From contig JAHJDS010000507.1 of assembly GCA_018812395.1 (NCBI GenBank), positions 1 through 25,049 of the forward strand: DNA of 25,049 nucleotides, read 5' to 3'. The position numbers were made by a program, and so were the translations under genes. This document shows, one piece after another, positions 1 to 7,436 of the stretch. The notes under the pieces were generated by a model. It worked only from the letters and a program-made list of their open reading frames with translations. It ran no database searches and was not told the origin of the DNA. The stretch's first letter is position 1. Each line of letters starts with the position of its first letter. The DNA is from Pseudomonadota bacterium (GTDB lineage Bacteria > Desulfobacterota > Desulfarculia > Desulfarculales > JAHJDS01).

Positions 1-11
1 CAAAGCGGCGC

Positions 12-791
12 CTACACTTCCTTCCAGACCGGCGGCCGCCCCTCGATCGAGGCGGTGAAGCCCTCGATGGCGTCGGGCATCAGCGCCTGGGAGGCCATCA
101 TCTCCTTGGCGTAATGATAGGCCTGCCACTCGGTCATCTCGATCTGGGCGTAATAGACCATCTTGCTGATCCCCAGGGTCAGCTTGCTCCCCTCGGCGAT
201 CTCGGCCGCCAGTTTCCAGGTCTCCTCCTCGAGACGCTCGTCGGGTACCACCAGGTTGACCAGGCCCATGGCCTGGGACTCGACGGCGCTGTACAGCCGT
301 CCGGTGAACAGCATCTCCAGGCACTTCTTCTGGCCCACGCACCGGCTGACGGCCACGGTCGGCGTCGAGCAGTTGTAGCCGATCTTGAGGCCGGTCATCC
401 CGAACTTGGCCCCCTCCTCGGCCGCCACCACCAGGTCGCAGGCCGCCGCCAGATGACACCCCCCGGCCATGGCGATGCCGTGCACCTGGGCGATGAGCGG
501 CTGGGGGACCTGGCGCATGACCATCATCATGTTCATCGAGGTCTGGAACAGCCGCCGGATGTCGTTGAGCGGCACGTCCAGGATTTCGGCCCGGTCGTGG
601 CCCGAGCAGAAGACCGGCCCCGAGGCCTTGACGATGATCACCTTGGCCTCGTGCCGCCCGGCCGCGTCGCTCAGGCAGGCGATGATCTCCTCCTCAGCCT
701 CACGGCCCAACGCGTTGCGCTTCTTGGGACGATTGAGGGTCAGGACGCCGATGTGGTCCTTCTCTTCATACAGGATATGTTGGTAAGCCAT
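12..791 (-). CDS. Enoyl-CoA hydratase/isomerase family protein, ECHDC3-like
   Basis: A 259-residue crotonase-fold protein. The oxyanion-hole segments are visible as FCSGHDRAEIL (about residues 60-70) and GIAMAGGCHLAAACD (about 104-118). The first catalytic glutamate of classical hydratases (GGGCELA in the rat enzyme) is His here, and the second (QPEILLG) is replaced by MTGLKIG. The segment IGYNCSTPTVAVSR, then LEMLFTG and the C-terminal RPPVWKE, resemble the ECHDC3-type subgroup as I remember it. That subgroup lacks both glutamates, and its reaction is poorly defined. I chose the ATG at 791 because GGGAGAGG lies just upstream; an in-frame extension to 851 runs into repeat DNA. The gene follows an acyl-CoA ligase across a 610-bp repeat-filled gap, so it may not share that transcript. 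The fold is certain; hydratase activity is doubtful. Confidence 0.9.
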   Translation of the reverse strand: MAYQHILYEEKDHIGVLTLNRPKKRNALGREAEEEIIACLSDAAGRHEAKVIIVKASGPVFCSGHDRAEILDVPLNDIRRLFQTSMNMMMVMRQVPQPLIAQVHGIAMAGGCHLAAACDLVVAAEEGAKFGMTGLKIGYNCSTPTVAVSRCVGQKKCLEMLFTGRLYSAVESQAMGLVNLVVPDERLEEETWKLAAEIAEGSKLTLGISKMVYYAQIEMTEWQAYHYAKEMMASQALMPDAIEGFTASIEGRPPVWKEV

Positions 792-818
792 AACGCCTCT
801 CCCAAAAGGTGAGCTTGA

Positions 819-942
819 GTGCGAAGCCGCACGGGCATGATTCGCGATCAACGATGGTGGTTCTCGTTCTTTTGTCTTTCGCGCTTGCCGCCTTCATTTC
901 ATTTCGGCTACGCCGTACAAAGTCCATTGTATGCGACGCCGC
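819..942. repeat. Intergenic repeat copy R1
   Basis: First of three related units. It begins GTGCGAAGCCGCACGGGC and ends with TTTCGGCTACGCCGT, CAAAGTCCA and ATGCGACGCCGC on the plus strand. The same blocks recur in order in R2, and the first half (CGCGATCAACGA, then TCTTTCGCG and GCCGCC) recurs in R3. The copies are diverged, not identical. Read on the minus strand the unit gives short ARAASHTLDF/RRSRNE-type translations in more than one copy, but nothing suggests it is expressed. Its family is unknown to me; a dispersed intergenic element is the simplest reading. Confidence 0.75.
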
Positions 943-1067
943 GATTGCGTGCCAGCCCTCATCAAAAGCCCTTATGCCTGCCCCCACTCCCTGGCCCGCA
1001 GTTCCTTGCGCAAGGCCTTGCCCGCCGCCGAGCGGGGCACCTCGGCGATGAACTCGACCGCCACCGG
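941..1067 (-). pseudogene. Detached duplicate of the 3' end of the acyl-CoA ligase gene
   Basis: Positions 994-1067 are identical over 74 bp to 1424-1497, the 3' part of the neighbouring acyl-CoA ligase gene. The match continues with about 75% identity through the stop codon and beyond (941-993 versus 1371-1423). On the minus strand the fragment reads VAVEFIAEVPRSAAGKALRK, then ELRAREWGQA; the intact gene ends ELRAKEWGEA. Nothing upstream of this tail resembles a ligase: repeat R2 abuts directly at 1068. It is a remnant of a second ligase copy or of a segmental duplication. It has no start codon or ribosome-binding site and should not be annotated as a gene. Confidence 0.88.
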
Positions 1068-1192
1068 GTGCGACGCCGCACGGGCGTACTTCGCGACAAA
1101 CCGTTTGTAAGGATGTCGCTTGGTCGTCCGCGTTTGCCGCCTCCATTGCATTTCGGCTACGCCGTGCAAAGTCCAGGGTATGCGACGCCGCA
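1068..1192. repeat. Intergenic repeat copy R2
   Basis: Second copy. It opens GTGCGACGCCGCACGGGCGTA and closes GTATGCGACGCCGC. It shares with R1 the run CATTTCGGCTACGCCGT, CAAAGTCCA and the terminal ATGCGACGCCGC. A 20-bp block at 1069-1088 is repeated exactly at 1181-1200, where R3 begins, so R2 and R3 form a direct tandem with a 112-bp period. The left edge coincides with the breakpoint of the duplicated ligase tail, which suggests the repeat took part in that rearrangement. Confidence 0.75.
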
Positions 1193-1275
1193 CGGGCGTA
1201 ATCGCGATCAACGACGGCGGTCCCCGTTCTTCTGTCTTTCGCGTTCGCCGCCAAAACGAAGTTTCGGCTCCGTCT
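1179..1275. repeat. Intergenic repeat copy R3 (partial)
   Basis: Third, shorter copy, sharing its first bases with the end of R2. It keeps the opening GCGACGCCGCACGGGCGTA, the CGCGATCAACGA block and TCTGTCTTTCGCGTTCGCCGCC. It then departs from the other copies in the CATTTCGGCTACGCC section, retaining only TTTCGGCT. Nothing recognisable is seen between its end and the ligase stop codon, apart from the region at 1371-1401 that pairs with the duplicated ligase tail. Confidence 0.65.
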
Positions 1276-1401
1276 TTCGGACACGAAAACCGCCAACCAT
1301 TCGAACGGTGACACTCAATGTCCTACCAAGGCGTGGCCGACCCCGGTCCTCGACTAATCGGGGCCAGGCCGCGCTCGCGTGCCGGCCCTGACAAAAAGCT
1401 C

Positions 1402-2925
1402 TTACGCCTCTCCCCACTCTTTCGCCCGCAGTTCCTTGCGCAAGGCCTTGCCCGCCGCCGAGCGGGGCACCTCGGCGATGAACTCGACCGCCACCGGCAC
1501 CTTGTAGGGGGCCATGATCGGTTTGCAAAAGGCGACGATCTCCTCGGCCGTGGCCTTGACCCCCTCCTTGAGTTCGATGAAGGCCTTGGGCGCCTCGCCC
1601 TTGAGTTCGTCGGGGATGCCGACGATTACCAGGTCCTTGATCTTGGGGTGGCCGAGCATCATGTCCTCGACCTCGGACGGGAAGACCTTCTCGCCGCCGA
1701 CGTTGATCATGTCCTTGACCCGGTCGACGATATAGGCGTAACCGTCCTCGTCCATGACGGCGATGTCGCCCGACCGAAACCAGCCGTCCTCGATGAACAC
1801 CTCGGCCGTGGCCTCGGGCCGGTTGAGGTAGCCGTTGGTCACGCACGTGCCGCGGCAGCACAGCTCGCCCCGCCGGCCCGGGGGCAGGGCGTTGCCGCCC
1901 TGGTCGATGACCTTGACTTGGGCGTCGTCCATGCCTTTGCCGCACGAGCCCACCCGGGTCTCGGTGTAGGGGGCGGTCGTCCCGACGCAGGTCACCTCGG
2001 TCAGGCCCCAGGCCTCGGCGTAGCGCCAGCCCAAGTTCTGTTCGATCTGGCCGATCAGGGACTCGGGCATCTTGGTCGCCGCCGACAGGCAGAAGACCAC
2101 GCTCGAGATGTCACGCTCACCGAGTTTGGGGTCCTTGAGCATCAGGTTATACATCGGCGGTACGCCCTGGAAGGCGGTCGGCCGCAGCCGCTCGATGGCG
2201 TCCAGTGTTTTCTCGGGATAAAAGCGCTCGACGGTGATCACCGTCCCGCCCCGAGACAGCGTGCCGAAGGTGCCGTTGACCAGGCCCCAGCAGTGGAAGA
2301 TGGGTGTGGCCACCATCAGGGTGTCATCGGACCTAAAGTGGACCTTGCCGAAGTTGACGGAGTTGTGCCAGACGTTTAAGTGGGTGGCCATCACTCCCTT
2401 GGGCCAGCCGGTGGTCCCCGAGGTGTACATCAGGTGGCACAGGTCGCTGCCCTTGGTGGCCGGCATCTCGAACTCGTCCGACCCGGCGGCCATGACCGCC
2501 TCGAAGGTCAGGCCACGACCCTGGGACTCGCCGTGGAGCACGATCTTAGTGTCCAGGTTTTCGAGGTCGCCCTTGACCTCCTCGATGATCGGTTCCCGGC
2601 CGGCGTCGACGATTACCGCCCGGGAGGCGCAGTCGTTCAGGATGTAGGCCACCTCTTGTTTGCGGAGCATGGCGTTGACCACGTTGACCGTAAGCCCCGC
2701 CCTGACCGTGCCCAAATAGGCGATGATCAGTTCGGGCAGGCTGGGCAGATAAAGGGAAACCACGTCGCCTTCACGCAGGCCCGAGGCCGGCAGGCCCGAG
2801 GCCATCCGGTTGATCAGGCGGTCGAGTTCGGCGTAGGAAATCCGGCGGTCTTCGAAGATGATCGCCGTCTTGTCCGGGATTTTCCGGGCGTTGTCCGACA
2901 CGGTCCGGGACATGTTCAGGTTCAT
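1402..2925 (-). CDS. Acyl-CoA ligase (AMP-forming), AMP-binding superfamily
   Basis: A 507-residue adenylate-forming enzyme of normal length. It converts a carboxylate, CoA and ATP to an acyl-CoA thioester. The phosphate-binding loop is LMYTSGTTGWPKG (residues 165-177). AEAWGLTE is the adenine/acyl-binding motif, GDIAVMDEDGYAYIVDR the hinge region, and the C-terminal lysine motif is PRSAAGKALRKELR. These are family hallmarks; the acyl specificity cannot be read from them. The start is the ATG at 2925, six bases after a perfect AGGAGG; an open extension to 3687 only shadows the gene upstream. The amidohydrolase gene ends 134 bp upstream, so the two may be cotranscribed, with the ligase activating an acid released by the amidohydrolase. 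The last 74 bp shared with 994-1067 show a duplication of its 3' end. Confidence 0.94.
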   Translation of the reverse strand: MNLNMSRTVSDNARKIPDKTAIIFEDRRISYAELDRLINRMASGLPASGLREGDVVSLYLPSLPELIIAYLGTVRAGLTVNVVNAMLRKQEVAYILNDCASRAVIVDAGREPIIEEVKGDLENLDTKIVLHGESQGRGLTFEAVMAAGSDEFEMPATKGSDLCHLMYTSGTTGWPKGVMATHLNVWHNSVNFGKVHFRSDDTLMVATPIFHCWGLVNGTFGTLSRGGTVITVERFYPEKTLDAIERLRPTAFQGVPPMYNLMLKDPKLGERDISSVVFCLSAATKMPESLIGQIEQNLGWRYAEAWGLTEVTCVGTTAPYTETRVGSCGKGMDDAQVKVIDQGGNALPPGRRGELCCRGTCVTNGYLNRPEATAEVFIEDGWFRSGDIAVMDEDGYAYIVDRVKDMINVGGEKVFPSEVEDMMLGHPKIKDLVIVGIPDELKGEAPKAFIELKEGVKATAEEIVAFCKPIMAPYKVPVAVEFIAEVPRSAAGKALRKELRAKEWGEA

Positions 2926-3059
2926 GGCCGGCCTCCTTTGCCTGCTCCCGCGCAGTTGATTAAGTTCCTCTCGCCAATCCTGACCGGCAATTGCCGCGGA
3001 CCGGCCGGAAAGGCGGTCATCTGCCTGTTCCCCTGCCGCGTCGAGGTCGACGCCCCGGG

Positions 3060-4712
3060 CTAGCCATTTCGACGGAGCACCCGGCCGCGTTTTTCTCCGG
3101 GCCGGGCCACGCCGTCCACGACCACCTGCTCGCCGTTGATGAACACCTGCCGGATGCCCGAGGGACGGGCCCCGGTGTCCTGGGTGGTGGTGTTGTCTCG
3201 GATTTCCACATGGTCGAACAGGGTCAGGTCGGCCCAGTTGCTCTCGGCGATGATCCCCCGGTCCGTAAGGCCGATGCGTTCGGCCGAGCGCCCGGTCATT
3301 TTGGCCACGGTCTCCTCCAGCCCCAGGAGCCCCAGCTCCTTGTTGAAGAGCTGGATGGCCCGGGGGAAGGTTCCCCTGGAGGCCGGGTTGGCCAGGCCTC
3401 GGGAGAAGAGAAGGGCGTCGGTCTCGAAGGTGCACAAGGGGTGGGTCAGGACTTTTCGGAGGGGCCCGTCGCGGCCGGGCTCGCCGTTGTACTTGTGCAG
3501 CAGACAGGCGGCCCGTCCGGCGGTGTCCCGGGCCAGGCGGAAATAGGCCTCCCGCAACGAGCAGCCCATCTCCCGGGCGATCTGATCGAAGAATAGGCCC
3601 TCGTACTGTCGATATCGAGGCCGGTGCGCCTCCATGAGCTGAATGTCGTCCAGATCGAACCCCAGCAGCCGCGACATGAAGCCCCACTCCAACTTGAGCC
3701 GCGCCTTGGCCAGGGGGTTGTGGAAGTTGCGCTCGGCCTTTTTGAGGAACCAGTCCGGGAAGGCGATGTAGATCGTCGAGTTGCCGCAGAGGTAGGGAAA
3801 GGAGTCAAAGGCCACGTCGGCCCCCCGCTCGTTGGCCTGCTCGATCATGGCCAGGCCCTGGTCGCAACCGTCCCAGGTCCGGGCCCCGACGAACAACATA
3901 TGCGATATCTGGAGCCGGACGCCGGTTTTTATGGCGATGTCGAGCATCTCCCGCAAGGCCCGCAGATTGTGGTTGCCGGTGAAGGGCGAATAGGCGGGCG
4001 AGACGGCCGAGTAGGCCTTGAGGTGGACGGTCAGGGGCACCTGGCGCCGCTGGGCCAGGTCGGCCAGGCAGGTCAGTTCCCCAGTCCCGGCGAACAGTCC
4101 GGGGGCGTAGCCCAGGCCCAGGGACACGCCCCAGGCCCCCTGGTCCAGGGCCTCCTCCAGATGGCGCTCCAGGCGGACGAACTCGTCGTCCCCGGGATAG
4201 GCGTAATCCTCGCCCCACAGCGACAGGCGCACGGTGGCGTGACCGGCCAACTGGGCCAGGTTGACCGCCACGCCCTGCCGTTCCAGGTGGCTCAAAAAGG
4301 CGTCCTCGGTGATCCAGTCCAGGGGCAGGGGCTCGTCCGAGATGAAGTCCAGATAGTGATGGATCAAGTCCAGGTGAGGCGAATCCGCAGCCAGGGGCGC
4401 CGGGGAGAAGCCGCAGTTGCCGGCCACCACCGTGGTGCAGCCCTGCTCCAGGAGCCGCGACAGGAGACGGGGATGGTCGGCCACGGGCAGATTGAAGTCC
4501 ACGTGGGAGTGGATGTCGATGAACCCCGGGGCGACGACGAGACCGGCGGCGTCAACGGTCCGGGCGGCCTGCAAATCTGCCCGGTCCGAGTTTTGAGTCT
4601 GGAAGACCTGCAGGATTCGGCCGTCCCTGACGGCCAGGTCGCCCGCAAAGGACGGGCCGCCGGTGCCGTCCACGATGGTGCCGTTTTGGATCAGGAGATC
4701 GCAGTCCATCAT
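3060..4712 (-). CDS. N-acyl-D-amino-acid deacylase family amidohydrolase
   Basis: A 550-residue amidohydrolase of the D-aminoacylase group. The family hydrolyses N-acyl-D-amino acids to a carboxylate and a free amino acid, using zinc. Visible metal-site residues are the HSH pair in GFIDIHSHVD (H68, H70), the bridging-type cysteine in GNCGFSPAP (C100), H230 in VHLKAYS, H271 in ISHM and an aspartate near 432 in TFETDALL. The usual D-aminoacylase SDG-type motif at that last site is altered. The ATG at 4712 (ATGATG) follows an AGGGGGG stretch. The kinase-like gene ends 10 bp upstream, so the two are almost certainly cotranscribed. The substrate is unknown: dihydropyrimidinase-like or other cyclic-amide activity is possible, but the C100 motif favours the deacylase group. 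Confidence 0.88.
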   Translation of the reverse strand: MMDCDLLIQNGTIVDGTGGPSFAGDLAVRDGRILQVFQTQNSDRADLQAARTVDAAGLVVAPGFIDIHSHVDFNLPVADHPRLLSRLLEQGCTTVVAGNCGFSPAPLAADSPHLDLIHHYLDFISDEPLPLDWITEDAFLSHLERQGVAVNLAQLAGHATVRLSLWGEDYAYPGDDEFVRLERHLEEALDQGAWGVSLGLGYAPGLFAGTGELTCLADLAQRRQVPLTVHLKAYSAVSPAYSPFTGNHNLRALREMLDIAIKTGVRLQISHMLFVGARTWDGCDQGLAMIEQANERGADVAFDSFPYLCGNSTIYIAFPDWFLKKAERNFHNPLAKARLKLEWGFMSRLLGFDLDDIQLMEAHRPRYRQYEGLFFDQIAREMGCSLREAYFRLARDTAGRAACLLHKYNGEPGRDGPLRKVLTHPLCTFETDALLFSRGLANPASRGTFPRAIQLFNKELGLLGLEETVAKMTGRSAERIGLTDRGIIAESNWADLTLFDHVEIRDNTTTQDTGARPSGIRQVFINGEQVVVDGVARPGEKRGRVLRRNG

Positions 4713-4721
4713 GCCCCCCTG

Positions 4722-5633
4722 TCAGCGTTTGATCTTGCCCGGCAGAATGAATTCGTAGCGCCGCCTCGACACCCTGGTGGCCAGCCAGCGATCCAGGCGG
4801 CGCAGGGTCAGGAACACGGTCCAGATCAGCCGGTCGTGCCGGTAGTACTTTTGGACGGACTCGACCGTCAGCGGCTCCACCTCGCGGCCGTCGTTGATGG
4901 CCGCCACGGCCAAGGGAACCAATTCGGGCCGTTGCTCCTTGATCAGGTTTGCCGCCAGATCGGAGTAGACCTGGCGGGGATCATAGTAGCGGTTCATGAC
5001 GTCGTCCACAAACAGCCGTCTCAGCAGCCACCGGATGAAGCCCGGCGCGGCCAGGAGCAGCAGCTCGGGGTCCAGCCGCTCCCGCCCGTTCTGGCGAAAA
5101 AGGGGGGTGCTGGTGTCCAGGTAGAGCAGTTGTCCCCCCGGGGTCAGGACCCAGTTGGAGATCTGGCCGTCGATGGCGACCTCGATCTCCGGGGCCTGGT
5201 CTCGGTTGAAGCGCCAGACCCGGTCGATCTCGCGGGCGACGGCCCGGATCAGCCCGGTGATTTCCGACCGGGGCAGGGTGTGGATCAGGGCCTGGCCCAG
5301 GCGGTCGGCCGGCTGGCGCTCCTGGGCGATGTACAGGGACACCGGCCGGCCGGGGACGGGCTCGGCCACCACCGCCCTGGCGGCGGGGAGGCAGAGCCCG
5401 GCCCGGGTCAGCAGGGCGCAGTACTCGTCAAAATCGGCCGCGTACGCCTCGGCCCGGCCACGGTCAATGAACAGGGGCAGACGTTTCAGGGCCAGCCCCG
5501 GCAGGCCCTCGATCTCGAAGATGGCCGAGATCTCGCCGTACCCGAGCAGCCTGGCCGGCACGGCCGAGGCCTCCAGGTCCCAGGGGGTAAGGCCGCGTTC
5601 AAAGCGGTTCAGGAGATCCAGGTCGATCTCCAT
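4722..5633 (-). CDS. Hypothetical protein with kinase-like (aminoglycoside phosphotransferase-like) fold features
   Basis: A 303-residue protein I cannot assign firmly; it resembles families annotated as DUF6206. The N-terminal part has GYGEISAIFEIEG followed by LALKRL, like a glycine-rich loop and ATP-binding lysine. The centre has IDGQISNWVLTPGG then LLYLDTSTP, laid out like the catalytic loop (HxDxxxxN) and metal-binding aspartate of small-molecule kinases, but with the usual His-Gly-Asp changed. The C-terminal third is rich in Arg and aromatic residues. It could be an active phosphotransferase, a pseudokinase or a regulator. The start is ATG 5633 or the GTG directly before it (5636). It lies 10 bp from the amidohydrolase and about 20 bp after the aminotransferase, which argues for a role with those enzymes. 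Confidence 0.8.
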   Translation of the reverse strand: MEIDLDLLNRFERGLTPWDLEASAVPARLLGYGEISAIFEIEGLPGLALKRLPLFIDRGRAEAYAADFDEYCALLTRAGLCLPAARAVVAEPVPGRPVSLYIAQERQPADRLGQALIHTLPRSEITGLIRAVAREIDRVWRFNRDQAPEIEVAIDGQISNWVLTPGGQLLYLDTSTPLFRQNGRERLDPELLLLAAPGFIRWLLRRLFVDDVMNRYYDPRQVYSDLAANLIKEQRPELVPLAVAAINDGREVEPLTVESVQKYYRHDRLIWTVFLTLRRLDRWLATRVSRRRYEFILPGKIKR

Positions 5634-5652
5634 CACCGGCAGGTCCGGTCCG

Positions 5653-6930
5653 TCACTCGGCAGAAAACGCCTCCTTCAACCTGCCCGCCGCGGCCAGCGA
5701 CCGGTCCAGGCGTTCCAACACCCAGTCGGCCTGCTCGTCGGTGGTGATCAGCGGCGGCAGAAACTGGCAGATTCGAGGGTCGTTGTTGGCGTAGACCAGG
5801 AACAGGTCGTGGTGATAGCCGGCCAGGGCCAGCATCGGCCCGCCCATCTGGTGGTCCAGCTCCAGGCCCATGAACAGGCCCAGTTGCCGCAGTCCCCGGA
5901 GTAGCGGGTGGCGTCGGGCCAGGTCATCGACCCCCGCCTTGAAGCGCGCGGCCAGTCGGTTCACCCGGTCCAGGAAGTCGGGGGCCGAGGACATCGCCAG
6001 CACCTCGAGGGCCACCAGGCAGCCCAGCTCGGCGCCGCCAAAGGTGGAGACGTGGATAAAGGGATCGGCCCGAAACACCGCCTCCAGGGGGCGGCGGATG
6101 ACCGTGGCCGTGATGGGATAGAGCCCCCCGGACATCCCCTTGCCCAGGACCACCACGTCTGGGGTGACGCCGAAGTGCTCGAACCCCCACAGCCGGCCGG
6201 TCCGGCCCCAGCCGGTCTGGACCTCGTCCAGGATGAGCAGGGCGCCGTGGCGGCGGCAGAGGTCGGCCGCCAGGGGCAGGTAGTCGGGCGGCGGGACCAC
6301 CATGCCCAGGGTGGCGGGCGCCGTTTCCAGGATCAGCGCCGCGGTCTCGGCGTCAATAGCCTTTTCCAGGGCGCCGGGGTCGGCGAACGGCACCTGGACG
6401 AAGCCCGGGGGCTGGGGGCCGAAGGGGGCCCGGTACTTCTCGTCGCCGGCGGCCATGGCCAGGCCGGTGTGACCGTGGTAGCCCCCCAGGGCGGAGATAA
6501 TTTTGGGGCGGCCGGTGAAGGCCCGGGCCACCTTGAAGGCCAGGTCCACCGCCTCGCCGCCGCCGACCCCGAAGACGACGTAGTCCAGATCGCCGGGCAT
6601 GGTCTTGGCCAGGCCATGGGCCAGCTCGGCCCGGGCCCGGCTGATGAGGTGGCCGTTGCCGATGTCCACCTCTTCCAGACCCCGCCGGATCACGTCCACG
6701 AGGGCCGGATGCCGGTGCCCCAGGTTGTAGACCCCGCCGTTGCCGTGCAGGTTGAACAGCCTTTTTTCGCCCGTCAGGTCCCAGAACCAGGGACCCTCCC
6801 GGCGCCCCATGACCACGTCCATGCCGTGGCGCTGGAAGAACTCGACCTTGCCCGGGCTGACGTGGTCCCGGAAAAGCTCGATCACCCGTTTTTTTTCGGC
6901 CGCGGCTTCCGGGCCGGTGTCAGCCCCCAT
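5653..6930 (-). CDS. Class III pyridoxal-phosphate aminotransferase
   Basis: A 425-residue enzyme of the class III family (acetylornithine, omega-amino-acid and glutamate-1-semialdehyde aminomutase relatives). It moves an amino group using PLP. The signature is clear: YHGHTG near 151-156, LLILDEVQTGWGRTG (D235 contacts the PLP nitrogen) and VVVLGKGMSGG (K264 forms the Schiff base). Near 65-75, GNGGVYNLGHRHP is the usual N-terminal substrate-side loop. The start ATG at 6930 sits seven bases after AGGAGG. It is the first gene of the minus-strand cluster reading into the kinase-like and amidohydrolase genes. The substrate cannot be deduced; an amino acid or omega-amino acid freed by the amidohydrolase is a reasonable guess. 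Confidence 0.93.
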   Translation of the reverse strand: MGADTGPEAAAEKKRVIELFRDHVSPGKVEFFQRHGMDVVMGRREGPWFWDLTGEKRLFNLHGNGGVYNLGHRHPALVDVIRRGLEEVDIGNGHLISRARAELAHGLAKTMPGDLDYVVFGVGGGEAVDLAFKVARAFTGRPKIISALGGYHGHTGLAMAAGDEKYRAPFGPQPPGFVQVPFADPGALEKAIDAETAALILETAPATLGMVVPPPDYLPLAADLCRRHGALLILDEVQTGWGRTGRLWGFEHFGVTPDVVVLGKGMSGGLYPITATVIRRPLEAVFRADPFIHVSTFGGAELGCLVALEVLAMSSAPDFLDRVNRLAARFKAGVDDLARRHPLLRGLRQLGLFMGLELDHQMGGPMLALAGYHHDLFLVYANNDPRICQFLPPLITTDEQADWVLERLDRSLAAAGRLKEAFSAE

Positions 6931-7436
6931 GGGCCCGCCTCCTGATGGTCAACCTCGGCCGCCGCCGAGGGGGTGTCTTGGTTTTCCCGAGGTGTCTGGT
7001 CAGAGGTCGTTCGCCCGGTCGGATTGGCCGGGTCAAGGAAGAGAGCGACGTTTCCGTCCCTAAATAACATCTTTTGAATTCACCCGGCAAGTGCCGATAA
7101 AGGTTGCCGCCAACATTGACCAGCTTCATCGGCCAGAGGGATGGAACGACATTTCCTGGAAATGGATTCAGCCGTCACTCGAGGCGGGCGGGAGTTTCGA
7201 GGTTCACGCCGGCCCACCGCTTTCTTGCCCCCGGGCGGCCCCCGGCCCGGCCGGGCTCCCGTCCGTCAGGGGATCGTCTCCAAGGGCCATATCATGCCAA
7301 AAAAGGGACCGAGATTCAATCAAGACGCGTGGCGATGGCCTCACCGCGGCCGAACCATCCACGGGGGCTTTCGCGCCCGGCCCTTTTGTGCTAATAATCC
7401 AGGACTCTGTTTCGGATCAGTCAGCAAGTCTTCACC
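6931..7436. other. Divergent intergenic region, 506 bp
   Basis: This separates the minus-strand aminotransferase cluster from the plus-strand transporter and should hold both promoters. I see no convincing gene. An AT-rich patch at 7058-7082 is the likeliest promoter area for the aminotransferase side: on the minus strand TTGCCG, 17 bp, then TTATTT, a weak match. On the plus side, TGCTAATAAT at 7389-7398, about 40 bp before the transporter start, could be an extended -10 box, but no good -35 accompanies it. The section 7200-7300 is a GC-rich run of Pro/Gly-type codons without coding character. No clear terminator or repeat was seen. Confidence 0.5.

Noticed and set aside
792..1280. CRISPR array
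   Set aside because: The units exceed 90 bp, are diverged, number only three and have no unique spacers of constant length; no cas gene is near.
766..1314. Minus-strand 182-codon frame across the repeat region
   Set aside because: Its translation is made of the repeat units plus a frame-shifted ligase tail, with no ribosome-binding site; treated as repeat DNA.
2926..3687. N-terminal extension of the acyl-CoA ligase
   Set aside because: It overlaps the amidohydrolase gene out of frame, while a perfect AGGAGG precedes the ATG at 2925.
3624..5747. Very long plus-strand open frame (707 codons)
   Set aside because: It lies antisense to the amidohydrolase and kinase-like genes, is rich in Gly/Gln/Asp repeats of the kind GC-rich antisense frames give, and has no recognisable domain.
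6920..7129. Small minus-strand gene upstream of the aminotransferase (69 codons)
   Set aside because: No ribosome-binding site, it overlaps the aminotransferase start, and its Arg/Pro-rich second half lacks coding character.
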